From Craterostigma plantagineum (Eukaryota > Streptophyta > Magnoliopsida > Lamiales > Linderniaceae): DNA of 64,000 nucleotides. Under the pieces are notes generated by a model. The model was not told the origin of the DNA, did not search any database, and saw only the letters and a list, made by a program, of their open reading frames with translations. Numbering within the stretch: position 1 is the first letter of the stretch; every line of letters begins with the position of its first letter. A program made the translations under genes and the position numbers. Positions 33,801-47,305 of this stretch are shown piece by piece. The stretch spans positions 7,383,501 to 7,447,500 of the forward strand of contig JAPQWV010000005.1 of the NCBI GenBank assembly GCA_027422505.1, read 5' to 3'.

Positions 33801-35284
33801 TCTGCTTTACCCGAAAAAGTGAATGCTTCTTCTTCGGGCAGCTGGAATTTAACGACCTTCTTGTTGCAATCTATGATGGCTCCATATCTTGAAAGCCAAT
33901 CCATTCCGAAGATGACATCGTAGTCGTTCATCGGGATTACAATCAGGTCGACGCTCAAGTTCCTACCCTCGAGAATTACGGCGCATCCTTTCAGTACTTG
34001 GTTGGTATGCGTCGGATCCCCATGTGGTAGAGTAACCACATAGTTGCATTCGGAGGAGGTAGGGGATATTCCTACCTTCGCCACGTACTTAGCCGACACA
34101 AATGAATGTGTGGCTCCAGAATCAATAAGCACAGAAGTGGGCACGCTATAGATAGTTAACGTACCCGTTACAACAGAAGGGTTCATCTCGGCCTCCTCAT
34201 TTGTCAAAGTAAAAACTCGCGCGGGAACGGGTGGAGGTCGAGTTGGCGGTTGGGCCGGGTTCCGTACTAGGGGTAAATTCTCCGTACAAGCTCTAGCAAA
34301 ATGACCGACCTTTCCGCACAGGAAGCACTGCGGAACCTGTCTTGCTCCGAAGCAGGCCCCGAAATGGTAGCGCCCGCATTGTCGACACTGGGGCGCAACA
34401 TTTTGAGGTCGGTTGGAGATATTGATCGGTCCCTGCATTGGTCTCGGCCGCCAGTTTTGTTGGCCCTGACGGTTCCATTGGGTATTAGGACCCTTGCCGA
34501 CGAATTGGCGTTTCTTATCTCCCCCGCTTCCCTGTTGAGCCTCTCTCCTCTTTTTCGCTTCCTGGGCTTCTACCACGACCGACTCTGCTTGTTCCGCGAT
34601 TAGAGCACGTTCCGTTACTTGCATAAACTCTAGTTGGCGTGCACCTGCAATACTTAAATCCCGATAGATTTCGGGTTTAAGTCCCTTGATGAACCTGGTC
34701 ACTTTCAACGAATTAGTCGCCACTAACTGCGGAGCAAATCGAGATAATTCTTCAAATCGGCGGATGTACTCCGCCACCGGCATGCTCCCTTGCTTCAAGC
34801 TCATGAACTCGTACATCCTTTGTTCTTGATCATGTGCCGTAAAGTATTTGTTGAAGAAGAGCTCCCTAAACCTTTCCCAAGTCATTGTCATTGGGCTCTC
34901 CAACACCTTTACGGTGTTCCACCAATAATGCGCATTTTCTCGGAAAAGGGAAACGGCACAAAGAACCTTTTCGTTGTCAGGTACTCGACTATAGATAAAC
35001 ATATCTTCTATGGTGCCCATCCAATCTTCAGCCACCGCAGGATTGGTGGCTTCCGTAAATATTGGGGGGTTTAGCTTTCGAAATCGTTCCCCGATTAATT
35101 CTACTCGCTCAGGTTGCGGGGAATGTTCCGATGAGCTTCGGTGATGGATCAAGTCGTTGATTTGATCCGACTGTCGTCGGATCAGATCGGTCAATTGATG
35201 GATAGTAGAGCGGTCGTCATTCGGTGGAGATTCAGACCCCGCTCTACGACTGGAACTGCCTATATCCCGACGTCCTTTCGGCAT
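30822..35284 (-). pseudogene. Element B gag-pol (Ty3/gypsy), one stop and one frameshift
   Basis: Reads right to left in the usual Ty3/gypsy order. Gag (from 35284) has a CX2CX4HX4C knuckle ([14 protein letters not shown]). The aspartic protease has [10 protein letters not shown] has [12 protein letters not shown] and the catalytic FIDDIL. RNase H has [10 protein letters not shown]. The integrase has an HHCC zinc finger, DD and E segments (MDFVVGLP, SDRDSRF) and a chromodomain-like end (EEATWEREDD). Two lesions were seen: a TAA at 33311-33313 inside RT, and a one-base frame change near 32140 just before the integrase zinc finger. Otherwise the frame is open for about 4.4 kb. PBS and PPT are both present, so the copy is recent but cannot make full Pol without help. 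Confidence 0.95.
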
Positions 35285-35429
35285 TTTTATCTATTTCTAC
35301 AATTATTCGCATAAAGTACATATCAAATAACACGTAATAATAAAATCAAATATTAAACTTACAGGCCAGGCTGGTTCTCCAGGCTTTTGAGCGGCAGTAC
35401 ATGGACAGTCTTCAGAATCTATATCCTAA

Positions 35430-35441
35430 GCTCTGATACCA
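35430..35441 (-). promoter_or_regulatory. Element B primer-binding site
   Basis: The plus strand GCTCTGATACCA is, on the element strand, TGGTATCAGAGC, the complement of the initiator Met-tRNA 3' end. It lies 2 bp inside the 5' LTR edge at 35444. Confidence 0.92.
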
Positions 35442-35443
35442 CC

Positions 35444-37820
35444 TGTGACGACCCTACTTCTCTAACAAGGATTATTGGCGGATTTCCGCAACGTAAGCCG
35501 CGGAAGGCCCGTCTGATTAAAACTTTTTCCTAAAAGATATCATAATACCACAAAATATTATTTTACATAATAGTATCTGTACAATGGGCCGAAGCCCCAA
35601 AATGTCAAAAGGTCAAAAACCCTATCGCCGCTCCACAGGTCTTCATCCATGTACCGCCCCGCCCTCAAAAGTCCATGGAGCACCGCCACCAACCGCCTCA
35701 GTCTTGACGCGTGTCAGCGTCAGACTCGGTACCTACAACACGTAAACACTGAGCTATTGCCCAGTAGGTGAATAAAATCCAATGCAGCGTGCACTCATTC
35801 CCAATCCCAATTCTCACAACATGATATAATGCACGCTCGTTTCCATAATTCTATCGTATCTCAATATCAGGGCCCTAGGCTGGACTCAGCACCTCGCGCG
35901 CAATAAAATAAAATATATCGTCTGGTCGCTAACGCCAGACTAGCGGTGCCCACGCCGATAGTGCGCTGATCGATCACGTCAACGTCCTCCTATCAGGTCG
36001 CCCCTTCCGCTACACAACTCATCCGACGGTTTGCACCTCGGGTCGCTCACGCCCGAGTAGACAGATCGCTCACGTCTGTCTCCCGTCAGGTGCCCCGCGA
36101 GTCCAACCTCAACTCCGCTACGAGTCTGACTGCCAAAATCGGCACATCTACCCCGCTCAATCGACACCTTAAGTCTTAAGGTGTCACCACTGATGTGGTC
36201 ATTATCCCTCACAATGTCGTGCGATGTCATGCATATACGTGATACACATGAAACGTGATGTCACATAAAATATACGTAAAACACGTAAGTCACATAAGTC
36301 ACGTAATCACATAGTCGCAGATAAGCGTTTACGTGTCGTAGATGAATGATTCACCTACCTGCCCTCCTGCTATAGTCAATCAAAGGATGTGGTGGAATCC
36401 GTAAATGTCGAACCTCTAAATAAATAAATATTATTAGTATATGTGCTAGTTCTCGAAAACCTAAAATTATTAAAACCCTAAAATTCATAAAAACCATAAA
36501 ATTTATGAAAACCTAAAAATAATGAAATTCCTAAAAATAAATAAACCTTAAAATATTCAAAACCCTAGAAATAGCCAATCCTAAAATACCAAAAATTTAT
36601 TATGTGTAGAATACTTTTAAACTACTGAAATTATGTTAAGTATCGTAATATTTAAACTTTGTCGAAATCTTTTCCACAGAATGTCGAGTTCATTCTTAGT
36701 AATGTCGAGAGCTATTTAAACATCTTGAAACCTATCTGCTTTGTACCTCAAAATGTCGAGACCATGGTACATGTCGACATTCTTTCATTCGACAACTCAA
36801 AACTTATTTAAGATAAAGACAAAAACTTATATAATCATATCGAACTATTAAGTGTGCCGAGATCTTATTTGTCTATTGTCAAGATTTATTAAGATGTCGG
36901 ATATATTTCTTTGTCGAGCTCAAGATGTCGAGGCACATAAAAATATCGAGCTTAAAATGTCGAGACATACAAAATGTCGAGCTTGAATGAATTCTTCCTA
37001 TTACATATCTTTCGACATCTTCTTTTAATTCATATACAATCCTGTATCGACATCTAATTCTCACGAATCCATCACATATCAAAATCCATCACAGTAAATA
37101 CTTCATCACGTTAGGTGCTTACCAAATATGAGTCGATTTTAAAGAATTAGGGTTTTCTAAACTAACTTACTAATATAATTACCTTGCAAAAGTCATCCTA
37201 CTTCCAGAAAAGATACGTCCTACTACTTATGTTTCAAAAGAACAGAAAACCAAAGATTGTTAAAGCTCATCTCTCTCTTTAACCAAATATTCATGACCGT
37301 ATACTAAATTTCAGAGATTCCAAGTCTTCTAGATATGATATCCCATGAAGCTATAGTCATTACCTAGTCATGAAATTCGTTTATCACTGTTGAAATGGCC
37401 TAAGTATATATTAAGTTCAAGAATTTACCTTAGTTAGGGTTTCGAGTTGTTGAATGTAATTGAGCTTCTTCCGTTTTCTTGCTCCTCTTTGTTTGTATTA
37501 ATGTTTGTTTTTAAGTCACAAGGTAAGGATATACAATGAAATATAATTTTCGAAAGTTGACATTGATTAGACATCTTGGTAACTTAACGGTTCTTACCTT
37601 AGGATTTAAGAAATCTCATAGTTATCTTATTTTATTTTATTTATTTATTTATATATATACATATATTTATGGGCTTGAGGGCTTTAATTTCGAATTTATT
37701 GAATTAATTATGGCCCAATCTTGTATCTTGTAGTACCATTACTTTTATTTAACTCCTCATATTTCGAAATTGATTCAAACCATAAGAATTTATATATTTG
37801 TTATGCGATTAGGGTTTCTT
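35444..37820 (-). mobile_element. Element B 5' LTR, outer 75 bp missing
   Basis: Matches 28338-30713, then stops at TTTCTT (37815-37820), where element A's LTR sequence resumes. The terminal 75 bp present at 30714-30788 are absent, along with B's right-hand target duplication. Confidence 0.92.
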
Positions 37821-39979
37821 AGTTTATTCTGATATCATATGTCGAAATTTATCTGATTCATCTCGAGATTTATACCTCGAGATTTATCTAATCGACTATC
37901 TCACACAAACACTATTTTCCCCCAACAATCCTATAAACTTCGATCAAACCTATAATTTATCAAGAACATCAAGAACTTTTATAAACTTCAAATATCTGAG
38001 CAATCGAACTTAAACGCATCATGAGCAAATACATATTTTCGGGTGTATTAGCAACTTAAACATGTTAACCCTAATTAGCAACATAAAAATCATAACAATA
38101 ATCCATACCCTTATTAGCTTTCGTTAACTGTGAGAACTTCTCTTCCTTCTCTCAATTCTGATTTCGTTAGTGTGTGGGTGATGTGAATTAGTAGCTCTCG
38201 TTCCCTTAGTTCTTAATTTTCTAAATTTACCCATTATATTAATTATTCCTTTATCACTTATTCTTATGTGTTACTATAATCAAATGACGTCAGTGTACCT
38301 TTTGTCAATACTTATCTGCTTCTATTAAACATTGGATTATATTATTATTCATACCTATTACCATTCTAAATGCATTACACGTGTATCTTCCTTGAATTTA
38401 ATTATTGTTAACAATAATCTTGCTATTCCGTGTATTTACTTTTGGATTGCTAACCAATCAAAGTTGTAAGAACTTATATGTTTCGACATTTCAGTTTTAA
38501 TAATATAACTTTACTATAATGTGTTTTAAGTCTTCGTGTTTTTCCCTGACCCTTTCGAAATCTTCTCTCGAGATTTTCATTGCTAAATGTCGACATGTCT
38601 TGGAATATCATTTCGAGATTTGTCTAATTGATTTCGAGATAGTATGTCGACATCTATCTTCCATATTCCTATTAATCTCGACATTTAATTTCTGATTTAC
38701 ATAAGTTGTCGACATGTGATTCAAGTTTTCCTAGATTTCGATATTCACCATAGCTTCTCGACATTATATATCGACAACACACTCGACATCATACTCCAGA
38801 ATTATCGAAATTCAAATCAATACCTTCTTCGCAAATTAATCCAACCCAGAAATGTCGTACCCTCAGGAACACCTTTAAGATACTATGAATATCTATCGGA
38901 CACTATCTATCCCCAAAATACTGAAATTCGTTTAGCCATATTTTCTTTCAAGTTTCGACTTTTGCCAAACCCTAATATGATCTAACATCAAAAGTTATTC
39001 CAGTAGCATATACATATTCCCCCCTTTCTATACTCTGAAACAATTTAATAGGTCTAAGGCTTCGTAAAAACTTCTCAATAACTATCAGCATCGAAACTTC
39101 TTCATACCAACATAACTCAAATCCTAATAATATATTACTAATAAATCTATAACTGATTTAATCCTTATCTGAAAACTTATTCTTTGAACCCCAATTGTTT
39201 ACTTAACGTTATATAACTCCCTAGGATACATCTATATGTGTATATATGTAAATATATATATGAAGATATCATTTCCTTTACCTTGGAGAATAGCTTTTCC
39301 GTGTTCGTTCTTAGTCGAAATGTTTCTCTGCCCTTTTTCCCTATACTTCTCTTTTACTTCGTGTATGTGTCTTCATAAGGATTAGTTGGGATAAGTATTA
39401 AATATTGGGGAAGGTGGGAATGACGTTGATCTCCTTTTTGGCTAAGAAATGTTGATAGTTATCCCTTTAATATTGAAAACTTTGTCAAACTTGTATTTAA
39501 TTATATTAATTTTTTCCACTAACAGCCTTGAGAATATCTTATAGATCGAAACTTTATTTTCCACCTTATATTAATTTCGATATTAAGGTTACGGAAACTT
39601 ACTGGTTCTCCAAAGATTCTTTTAGCTATATCATCTTTACTACTTACCTTCTTTAGAAAATCTTTTCAATTCATACTTCAAATTTCCCTAATATCATCTA
39701 TTCGCAAATTAAAATTCTCAAATTTAGTACATTTGAGATCTAAATTCTGCGATAATTTAATTCTCGCAACATATATCTGTTTCAAAAATCTTAACTTTCA
39801 AAGATCTAATTCAAACAATTCCTCTTCTATCTTAGACATATATATCGTTATTTACTTTGAACGATTTATTTTCATACTAACAGCCCCTAATTCCTTAATT
39901 GAATATTTGTACTTTCCATATGGATGCATAAATGTATGTAAATGCATGAAATTAAAATATGAAGTTTCAGCTCCTGACA
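37821..39979 (-). mobile_element. Element A left LTR, inner part
   Basis: Continues the LTR interrupted at 28337 and matches 45151-47300. Ends CTCCTGACA. ATTCTCCCCCCCTAAAAAAAA follows, a polypurine tract on the minus strand, which makes this the 3' LTR. Contains a second TCGA-word cluster (38490-38820). Confidence 0.93.
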
Positions 39980-42900
39980 ATTCTCCCCCCCTAAAAAAAA
40001 TTTCGACCTCGAAATTTCGTACCTGTTTCGATCAATAACCATGGGTACTGGGTCTTTATACTTCTTACGGTTTCCCATATAGTCACGAGCTGAATAATTC
40101 TTCCATCTTACTTTTATCATCAGAATAGTCTTATTTCGTAACTGCTTGTCAGCATATTCCAGGACTTCTGCCGGTTCTTCTACATAATTAAGATCCTCAG
40201 AAACGTTTATTGGTTCGTCACGCAAAATGTGAGAAGGATCTGATCTATATCGTTGTAGCATACTGACATGGAAGACGTGTATCTGTGATAATTCAGGTGG
40301 TTGTGCCAATCGGTATGCTAACGGCCCAATCTTCTCAAGTATCTCATATGGCCCAATATAACGTGGGCTCAATTTTCGTTTCTTTCCAAATCGTAGGACT
40401 CTTTTCCACGGGGATACTCGCAAAAATACTTTTCTCCAACTTCATATTCCATTTCTCGTCTATGTTGGTCTACATAGCTTTCTGTCTATCTTGGGCCGCT
40501 TTCAGTCGACTTTTGACTATTTTAATCTTTTCCGTTGTATCTTGTATCAAATCCGGTCCGTCCAATACCTGTTCTCCTTCCATGTCCCAACAAATTGGGT
40601 TACAACATTTCCGGCCATACAGAGCTACGTATGGTGCCATTCCGATACTTGAGTGGTACTGATTATTATAAGAAAATTCCATTAGTGCTATATAATCATC
40701 CCATGAGCCTTTGAACTCAATTACGCATGCTCGAAGCATATCCTCCAATATCTGTATCGTTCTTTCTGACTGACCGTCAGTTTGTGGATGAAACGCCGTA
40801 CTAAAATATAACCTAATTCCGATCGTTTCCTATTAACTCTCCCAAAATCATATAATTTTCGATTCAGATGTCTATAATAAAGTCCGTCTCTCTATAATGA
40901 TCCTCTAGCGCTCCATTTCCACGTTTCTGTCTCGTATTTAGTTCATGTTGGCTCAACAAATACTTCATATTGTTGTGATCCATGAATATCTGGAATATTG
41001 CATTCTATAGGTAGTGTCGTCATATCTTTAATGCGAACCCTACGGCAATTAATTCCAGATCATAAGTCAGGTAAGACGTCTTTTACAATTTAACTGTCGA
41101 GGCAAATACGGCAATACTTTTCCATGCTGCACCAATACACATCTTAATCCTGATACCATGCACTATTATAAGTTACGAAACTTTCGGTGTTCAATAAATT
41201 AGTTACACCGAAGCCGTAGTTAATCATTCCTTTAGTTCTTCGAACTTCTTTGACATTCTTCTAATGTCGCTCACATTCTTCTTTTTGACTTAAAAATACA
41301 CCAGCATGTCGTCAATAAAGACGATCACGAACTGGTCTATATAAAGTTGGAAAAACATTACTCATCAACGTCATAAAAAATTGCAGGGGTATTCTTTAAT
41401 TCCATGGCATAATTAGATGCTCATAACTTGTTCCAAAATAGTTTATGGAATGTCACCGTCTACAATCTTTAGTTGATGGTGTCCCAACCTTAAGTCAATC
41501 TTGAAAAATACTTTAGAACCTTGCAGTTGATCGAAAAAAAAATTATCGATCCAAGGTAGCGTATTTATTTTTCACCTTCACCTTGTTTACTGCCGACAGT
41601 CATTACATAACCTGAGTGTATCATCCTTTTTTTTTTAATAAAAGGAAGAGGCGTCCCCCAATACGATACATTCAGTCATATAAAACATGTCCAATAATTT
41701 CTTGAGCTGTACCTTAAGCTTACTAAATTCGATCGGCGCCATGCCTAGTCGAAGTCAATGATGTGGTAATCCATGCAATCCTTAAGAAGAATACGAAATA
41801 TTTGCTAATTTCTGGAATATCTTCTACCTTTATTCCATATGATTGCGTACTCATATAACGTAAGTCAGATATCCTTCTCATCCTTACTTATCATCCTGAG
41901 TACTTCTAAACTTAATATCCGATATGCTATTCGTACGCCCTTTTCTCCTTGGAAGATCATATGTGATTAATCCAAAGGAGATAATTCAATTTTCTAGTTA
42001 AAACAGTCAAGTTTTGCTAAACATCGGTATAGCCATTCCATATCTAATATTACGTCGAAGTCTATTAAGGAAATGACCGATAGGTTGCTTCAATCTCTAA
42101 TCCGTCACTATTAACTTTACACTTCAGGTGTACTGTATTTACTATAACTACTCGGCGAAAATCGATCAAAAACCTCATTTCTTACCTATACTATTCTTTA
42201 CAGAACCTCCTTGTATAATTGTCGCCAAAACTCATTATACACTTTTTTTTTTCACTTTTTCTATCAGACGATACTTCGACTTGCTTCCTTTCTCCATTCT
42301 GAAAATTCCTAAACTCCATCTCCAATCATCCGACATGAATAATTGTTCTTTAATTTCCATATGACTTTATATCTGCTGGCATGATACGACTTCAAATCAC
42401 ATAATAAAATCCTGCCTCAATTATTCATCATTTATCCCCGTCCATAGTTAACCATATTAGATAACACTTCACATTTGCCTATAAACCTACTTCCTATCTC
42501 AGCTCTAAAAATTTCTTCTTCTTTTTTTTTTTTTCTCTTTATAAACCTCTAGCATATAAGTATCATCAAATTCTCTTAAGAAATCCTTCTAAATCATCCT
42601 GGGGTTATACTATACTATCTGAAACTGTTTTCCCATCATTCATATACCTACCCCTATAAGAGTGAGACTACATAATCAAATCTTTCTTCTGGAGTACAAT
42701 GTAACATGATAAACATCTTTTCTATTCTTTCCTGTCATGTTTCTGTTTCTGCAAAATCTCTTGTACCCGTCAGGTCCACAGTACCCATCTTCTCAACTTA
42801 CCATATCATAGTTTACGGGGAATTGTCAGGGTTTTCCATGCTCTTTTACTTATGCATATGAGATGAATGTGATTTAGGTACGGCCGGTCTTCCTCCTCCC

Positions 42901-43049
42901 CCTATCATAAGTTTATTATGTTCTATATGCATCACTTTACTTTACTACCCTTCTGCCTTAATACGCAAAAAGAGTCTAAGGCAAATATAACATACACATA
43001 CTATGTCATTGTCTACAGAACCTAAAGCCCTGGCTCTGATACCACTACA
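39980..43049 (-). pseudogene. Element A interior: decayed Ty3/gypsy pol
   Basis: Only 3.07 kb. The minus strand holds integrase pieces: 40470-40748 (MEDMLRACVIEFKGSWDDY, FSYNNQYHSSIGMAPY) and 39887-40423 (SPRYIGPYEIL, QIHVFHVSMLQRY). RT remnants lie near 41290-41560, where plus-strand CGTCAATAAAGACGATCACGAA corresponds to the catalytic IDD region. The rest is full of stops and deletions. No gag is recognisable. The sequence is far more decayed than the near-identical LTRs would suggest. Confidence 0.85.
43033..43044 (-). promoter_or_regulatory. Element A primer-binding site
   Basis: GCTCTGATACCA, on the element strand TGGTATCAGAGC (initiator Met-tRNA complement), 5 bp from the LTR edge at 43050. 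It identifies the right-hand LTR as the 5' LTR. Confidence 0.9.
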
Positions 43050-46000
43050 TGTAGCGCCCCGTTTCCTTTTTCCGTGCAGCTATTACATTTTTCCCATAAA
43101 ATTTTTTTTCTCGCTTTTCTTTTCTTTCCTTTCCTTTCATAACCATTCCCTTTGAATATAAACGGAGGCGTACATCTGTCTATTTCATTTCACTCATAAC
43201 GCACATATATGTGCAACATAATTATTTTAACATCATTTAGAAAATCTCACCAATATTTCTTAAACTCTATGCAACTATGAGCTGTGGGGAGTAGGATGAG
43301 AATGTAGTCGGCCAACCTTGAATCCATGCCTTTGTATGCAGATGCGTTCTAAGTCGTCTGTTAGATATCTACATCACTGTGAAACAACTATTCAGAGTAT
43401 GATCGCAACATGTTATTCCATAACATATAATAATGAAACTGAAATCATAAATCAATTTGTTTCCCATAACTGTCGTAACATCCTATTCATATGCCCATCA
43501 TGCTCGTTCATATAGCCATTTGCCATAAGATCCGTAGATCATTTGCAATATACATCCATCACATATCATTGTCCATATCAGATCCGTAGATCAAACGTGA
43601 AATCCATGCAATCATATATTCTTTCACATCATCGTCACTTATTCAAGCACGAATTTCCGTCACGTAACCATAGTCCACATATCCATTCATATGACCTATA
43701 AGTCAATGCAATTCTATATGATCATTTTCTTTGATACTCCCGTTATCGACTAGCTAGACTCGTACCGTAGGCCCGTCGGCGCCCATACATGGGACTCTGT
43801 AACCATGTCGTAATCCCCCGATTTGTAGGGATACGTATTGCCTGTACAGGACTCTGTAAAATCCCCCAATTTGTAGGGATATATGCCGTAGCATCCGTAT
43901 CATACCATCCATATCGTCCGATGTCATAGCAGTCATAACGGTTTCTCTGTTCATTATTACGTGTATGCAAATGCTATGCTCATATCCTTGTCTCAGATAT
44001 CGTATAAATCTATCAAATCACCTTTGTCACATAGGAGCACATTACGGCGTATAAGCCCAGTCAATCCATACAACACGTATATCATAGAATTATAAATCAA
44101 TAAATTCATATAAAGCGTATAAGCACATAAACACATAAAACGGAACACATGTTGCATATCATACTCACAGGTTTCGCCTATTTTCTTCGTTCGCTTAATC
44201 GACTTTGTCCTTGCCCTGATCGGACTCCTGACCTATACAATTATTTATCCGTAAATACGAAATTCCTATAATGATATGCGTGCGTGATGTGCATGCTTTA
44301 TTATGCATGATCGTTCTTTTCCGTAGGCTTTAACAGAAATCCTAACTTATTTTATATCAAAACCCTAATATTGAATATTTTATGTGATATTGGAAATCCT
44401 TATATTTGTATCATAATTCTTTTTATTTCAACTAATTAGTAACAAACATTCTTATCTAATTTTATCTTGGACCATGTTCGATTATTTAAATTTAATTTAT
44501 ACAATAGGATTTCGAATCATAGCTTGACCTTACAGCTCCATATCTTAGCTCGATTTATACTCATTGAAATCTTAATAGTGTATGTCGAGAACTTATAGTG
44601 TAATATGTCGAAATCTTTAATATATAACATGTCGACATTTTCAAGATACAATACATGTCTCGATATTATAACCTAACTCGACATCATATTTGATATCATG
44701 ACTCGACATTTTATTCTAGTTTAATGAATTTCGATATCATAACACCATTCGACATCCTTGATCTAATTAAGTTATAACTCGAGACCTATCTGAATAATTT
44801 ATCTCGATATCTTATTCGACATTATATCTCGAATTCTTCCTGATTTCACTCGAGATCTCACTTTGGAAAATGTTGGAACCTTTCATTAAACAATCTCGAG
44901 TCATCAGTTGAGGAAAATGTCGAAATCTTTAATTTGCTATCAAGTTCACATCTCGTCATTCTATCTAACAAATATCAATTCATCTCGACATTTATCTAAC
45001 CAATACCAATTCATCTCGACATTTATCTAACAAATACCAATTCATCTCGAGATCTATCCTTTCCTTTCAACATTATAACTCGACATTTTCTTTGAATGAA
45101 TTTCTAAACCTCGATATCATAAGTTAATATCATATGTCGAGATTTTTCTTAGTTTATTCTGATATCATATGTCGAAATTTATCTGATTCATCTCGAGATT
45201 TATACCTCGAGATTTATCTAATCGACTATCTCACACAAACACTATTTTCCCCCAACAATCCTATAAACTTCGATCAAACCTATAATTTATCAAGAACATC
45301 AAGAACTTTTATAAACTTCAAATATCTGAGCAATCGAACTTAAACGCATCATGAGCAAATACATATTTTCGGGTGTATTAGCAACTTAAACATGTTAACC
45401 CTAATTAGCAACATAAAAATCATAACAATAATCCATACCCTTATTAGCTTTCGTTAACTGTGAGAACTTCTCTTCCTTCTCTCAATTCTGATTTCGTTAG
45501 TGTGTGGGTGATGTGAATTAGTAGCTCTCGTTCCCTTAGTTCTTAATTTTCTAAATTTACCCATTATATTAATTATTCCTTTATCACTTATTCTTATGTG
45601 TTACTATAATCAAATGACGTCAGTGTACCTTTTGTCAATACTTATCCGCTTCTATTAAACATTGGATTATATTATTATTCATACCTATTACCATTCTAAA
45701 TGCATTACACGTGCATCTTCCTTGAATTTAATTATTGTTAACAATAATCTTGCTATTCCGTGTATTTACTTTTGGATTGCTAACCAATCAAAGTTGTAAG
45801 AACTTATATGTTTCGACATTTCAGTTTTAATAATATAACTTTACTATAATGTGTTTTAAGTCTTCGTGTTTTTCCCTGACCCTTTCGAAATCTTCTCTCG
45901 AGATTTTCATTGCTAAATGTCGACATGTCTTGGAATATCATTTCGAGATTTGTCTAATTGATTTCGAGATAGTATGTCGACATCTATCTTCCATATTCCT

Positions 46001-47300
46001 ATTAATCTCGACATTTAATTTCTGATTTACATAAGTTGTCGACATGTGATTCAAGTTTTCCTAGATTTCGATATTCACCATAGCTTCTCGACATTATATA
46101 TCGACAACACACTCGACATCATACTCCAGAATTATCGAAATTCAAATCAATACCTTCTTCGCAAATTAATCCAACCCAGAAATGTCGTACCCTCAGGAAC
46201 ACCTTTAAGATACTATGAATATCTATCGGACACTATCTATCCCCAAAATACTGAAATTTGTTTAGCCATATTTTCTTTCAAGTTTCGACTTTTGCCAAAC
46301 CCTAATATGATCTAACATCAAAAGTTATTCCAATAGCATATACATATTCCCCCCTTTCTATACTCTGAAACAATTTAATAGGTCTAAGGCTTCGTAAAAA
46401 CTTCTCAATAACTATCAGCATCGAAACTTCTTCATACCAACATAACTCAAATCCTAATAATATATTACTAATAAATCTATAACTGATTTAATCCTTATCT
46501 GAAAACTTATTCTTTGAACCCCAATTGTTTACTTAACGTTATATAACTCCCTAGGATACATCTATATGTGTATATATGTATATGAAGATATCATTTCCTT
46601 TACCTTGGAGAATAGCTTCCGTGTTCGTTCTTAGTCGAAATGTTTCTCTGCCCTTTTTCCCTATACTTCTCTTTTACTTCGTGTATGTGTCTTCATAAGG
46701 ATTAGTTGGGATAAGTATTAAATATTGGGGAAGGTGGGAATGACGTTGATCTCCTTTTTGGCTAAGAAATGTTGATAGTTATCCCTTTAATATTGAAAAC
46801 TTTGTCAAACTTGTATTTAATTATATTAATTTTTTCCACTAACAGCCTTGAGAATATCTTATAGATCGAAACTTTATTTTCCACCTTATATTAATTTCGA
46901 TATTAAGGTTACGGAAACTTACTGGTTCTCCAAAGATTCTTTTAGCTATATCATCTTTACTACTTACCTTCTTTAGAAAATCTTTTCAATTCATACTTCA
47001 AATTTCCCTAATATCATCTATTCGCAAATTAAAATTCTCAAATTTAGTACATTTGAGATCTAAATTCTGCGATAATTTAATTCTCGCAACATATATCTGT
47101 TTCAAAAATCTTAACTTTCAAAGATCTAATTCAAACAATTCCTCTTCTATCTTAGACATATATATCGTTATTTACTTTGAACGATTTATTTTCATACTAA
47201 CAGCCCCTAATTCCTTAATTGAATATTTGTACTTTTCCATATGGATGCATAAATGTATGTAAATGCATGAAATTAAAATATGAAGTTTCAGCTCCTGACA
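43050..47300 (-). mobile_element. Element A 5' LTR (4,251 bp, uninterrupted)
   Basis: From TGTAGCGCCCC to CTCCTGACA, followed by target duplication GTAGC (47301-47305) that matches 26235-26239. Very long for a plant LTR, and longer than the element's own interior. Contains two clusters of TCGA-centred words (44570-45220 and 45810-46150). Confidence 0.95.
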
Positions 47301-47305
47301 GTAGC

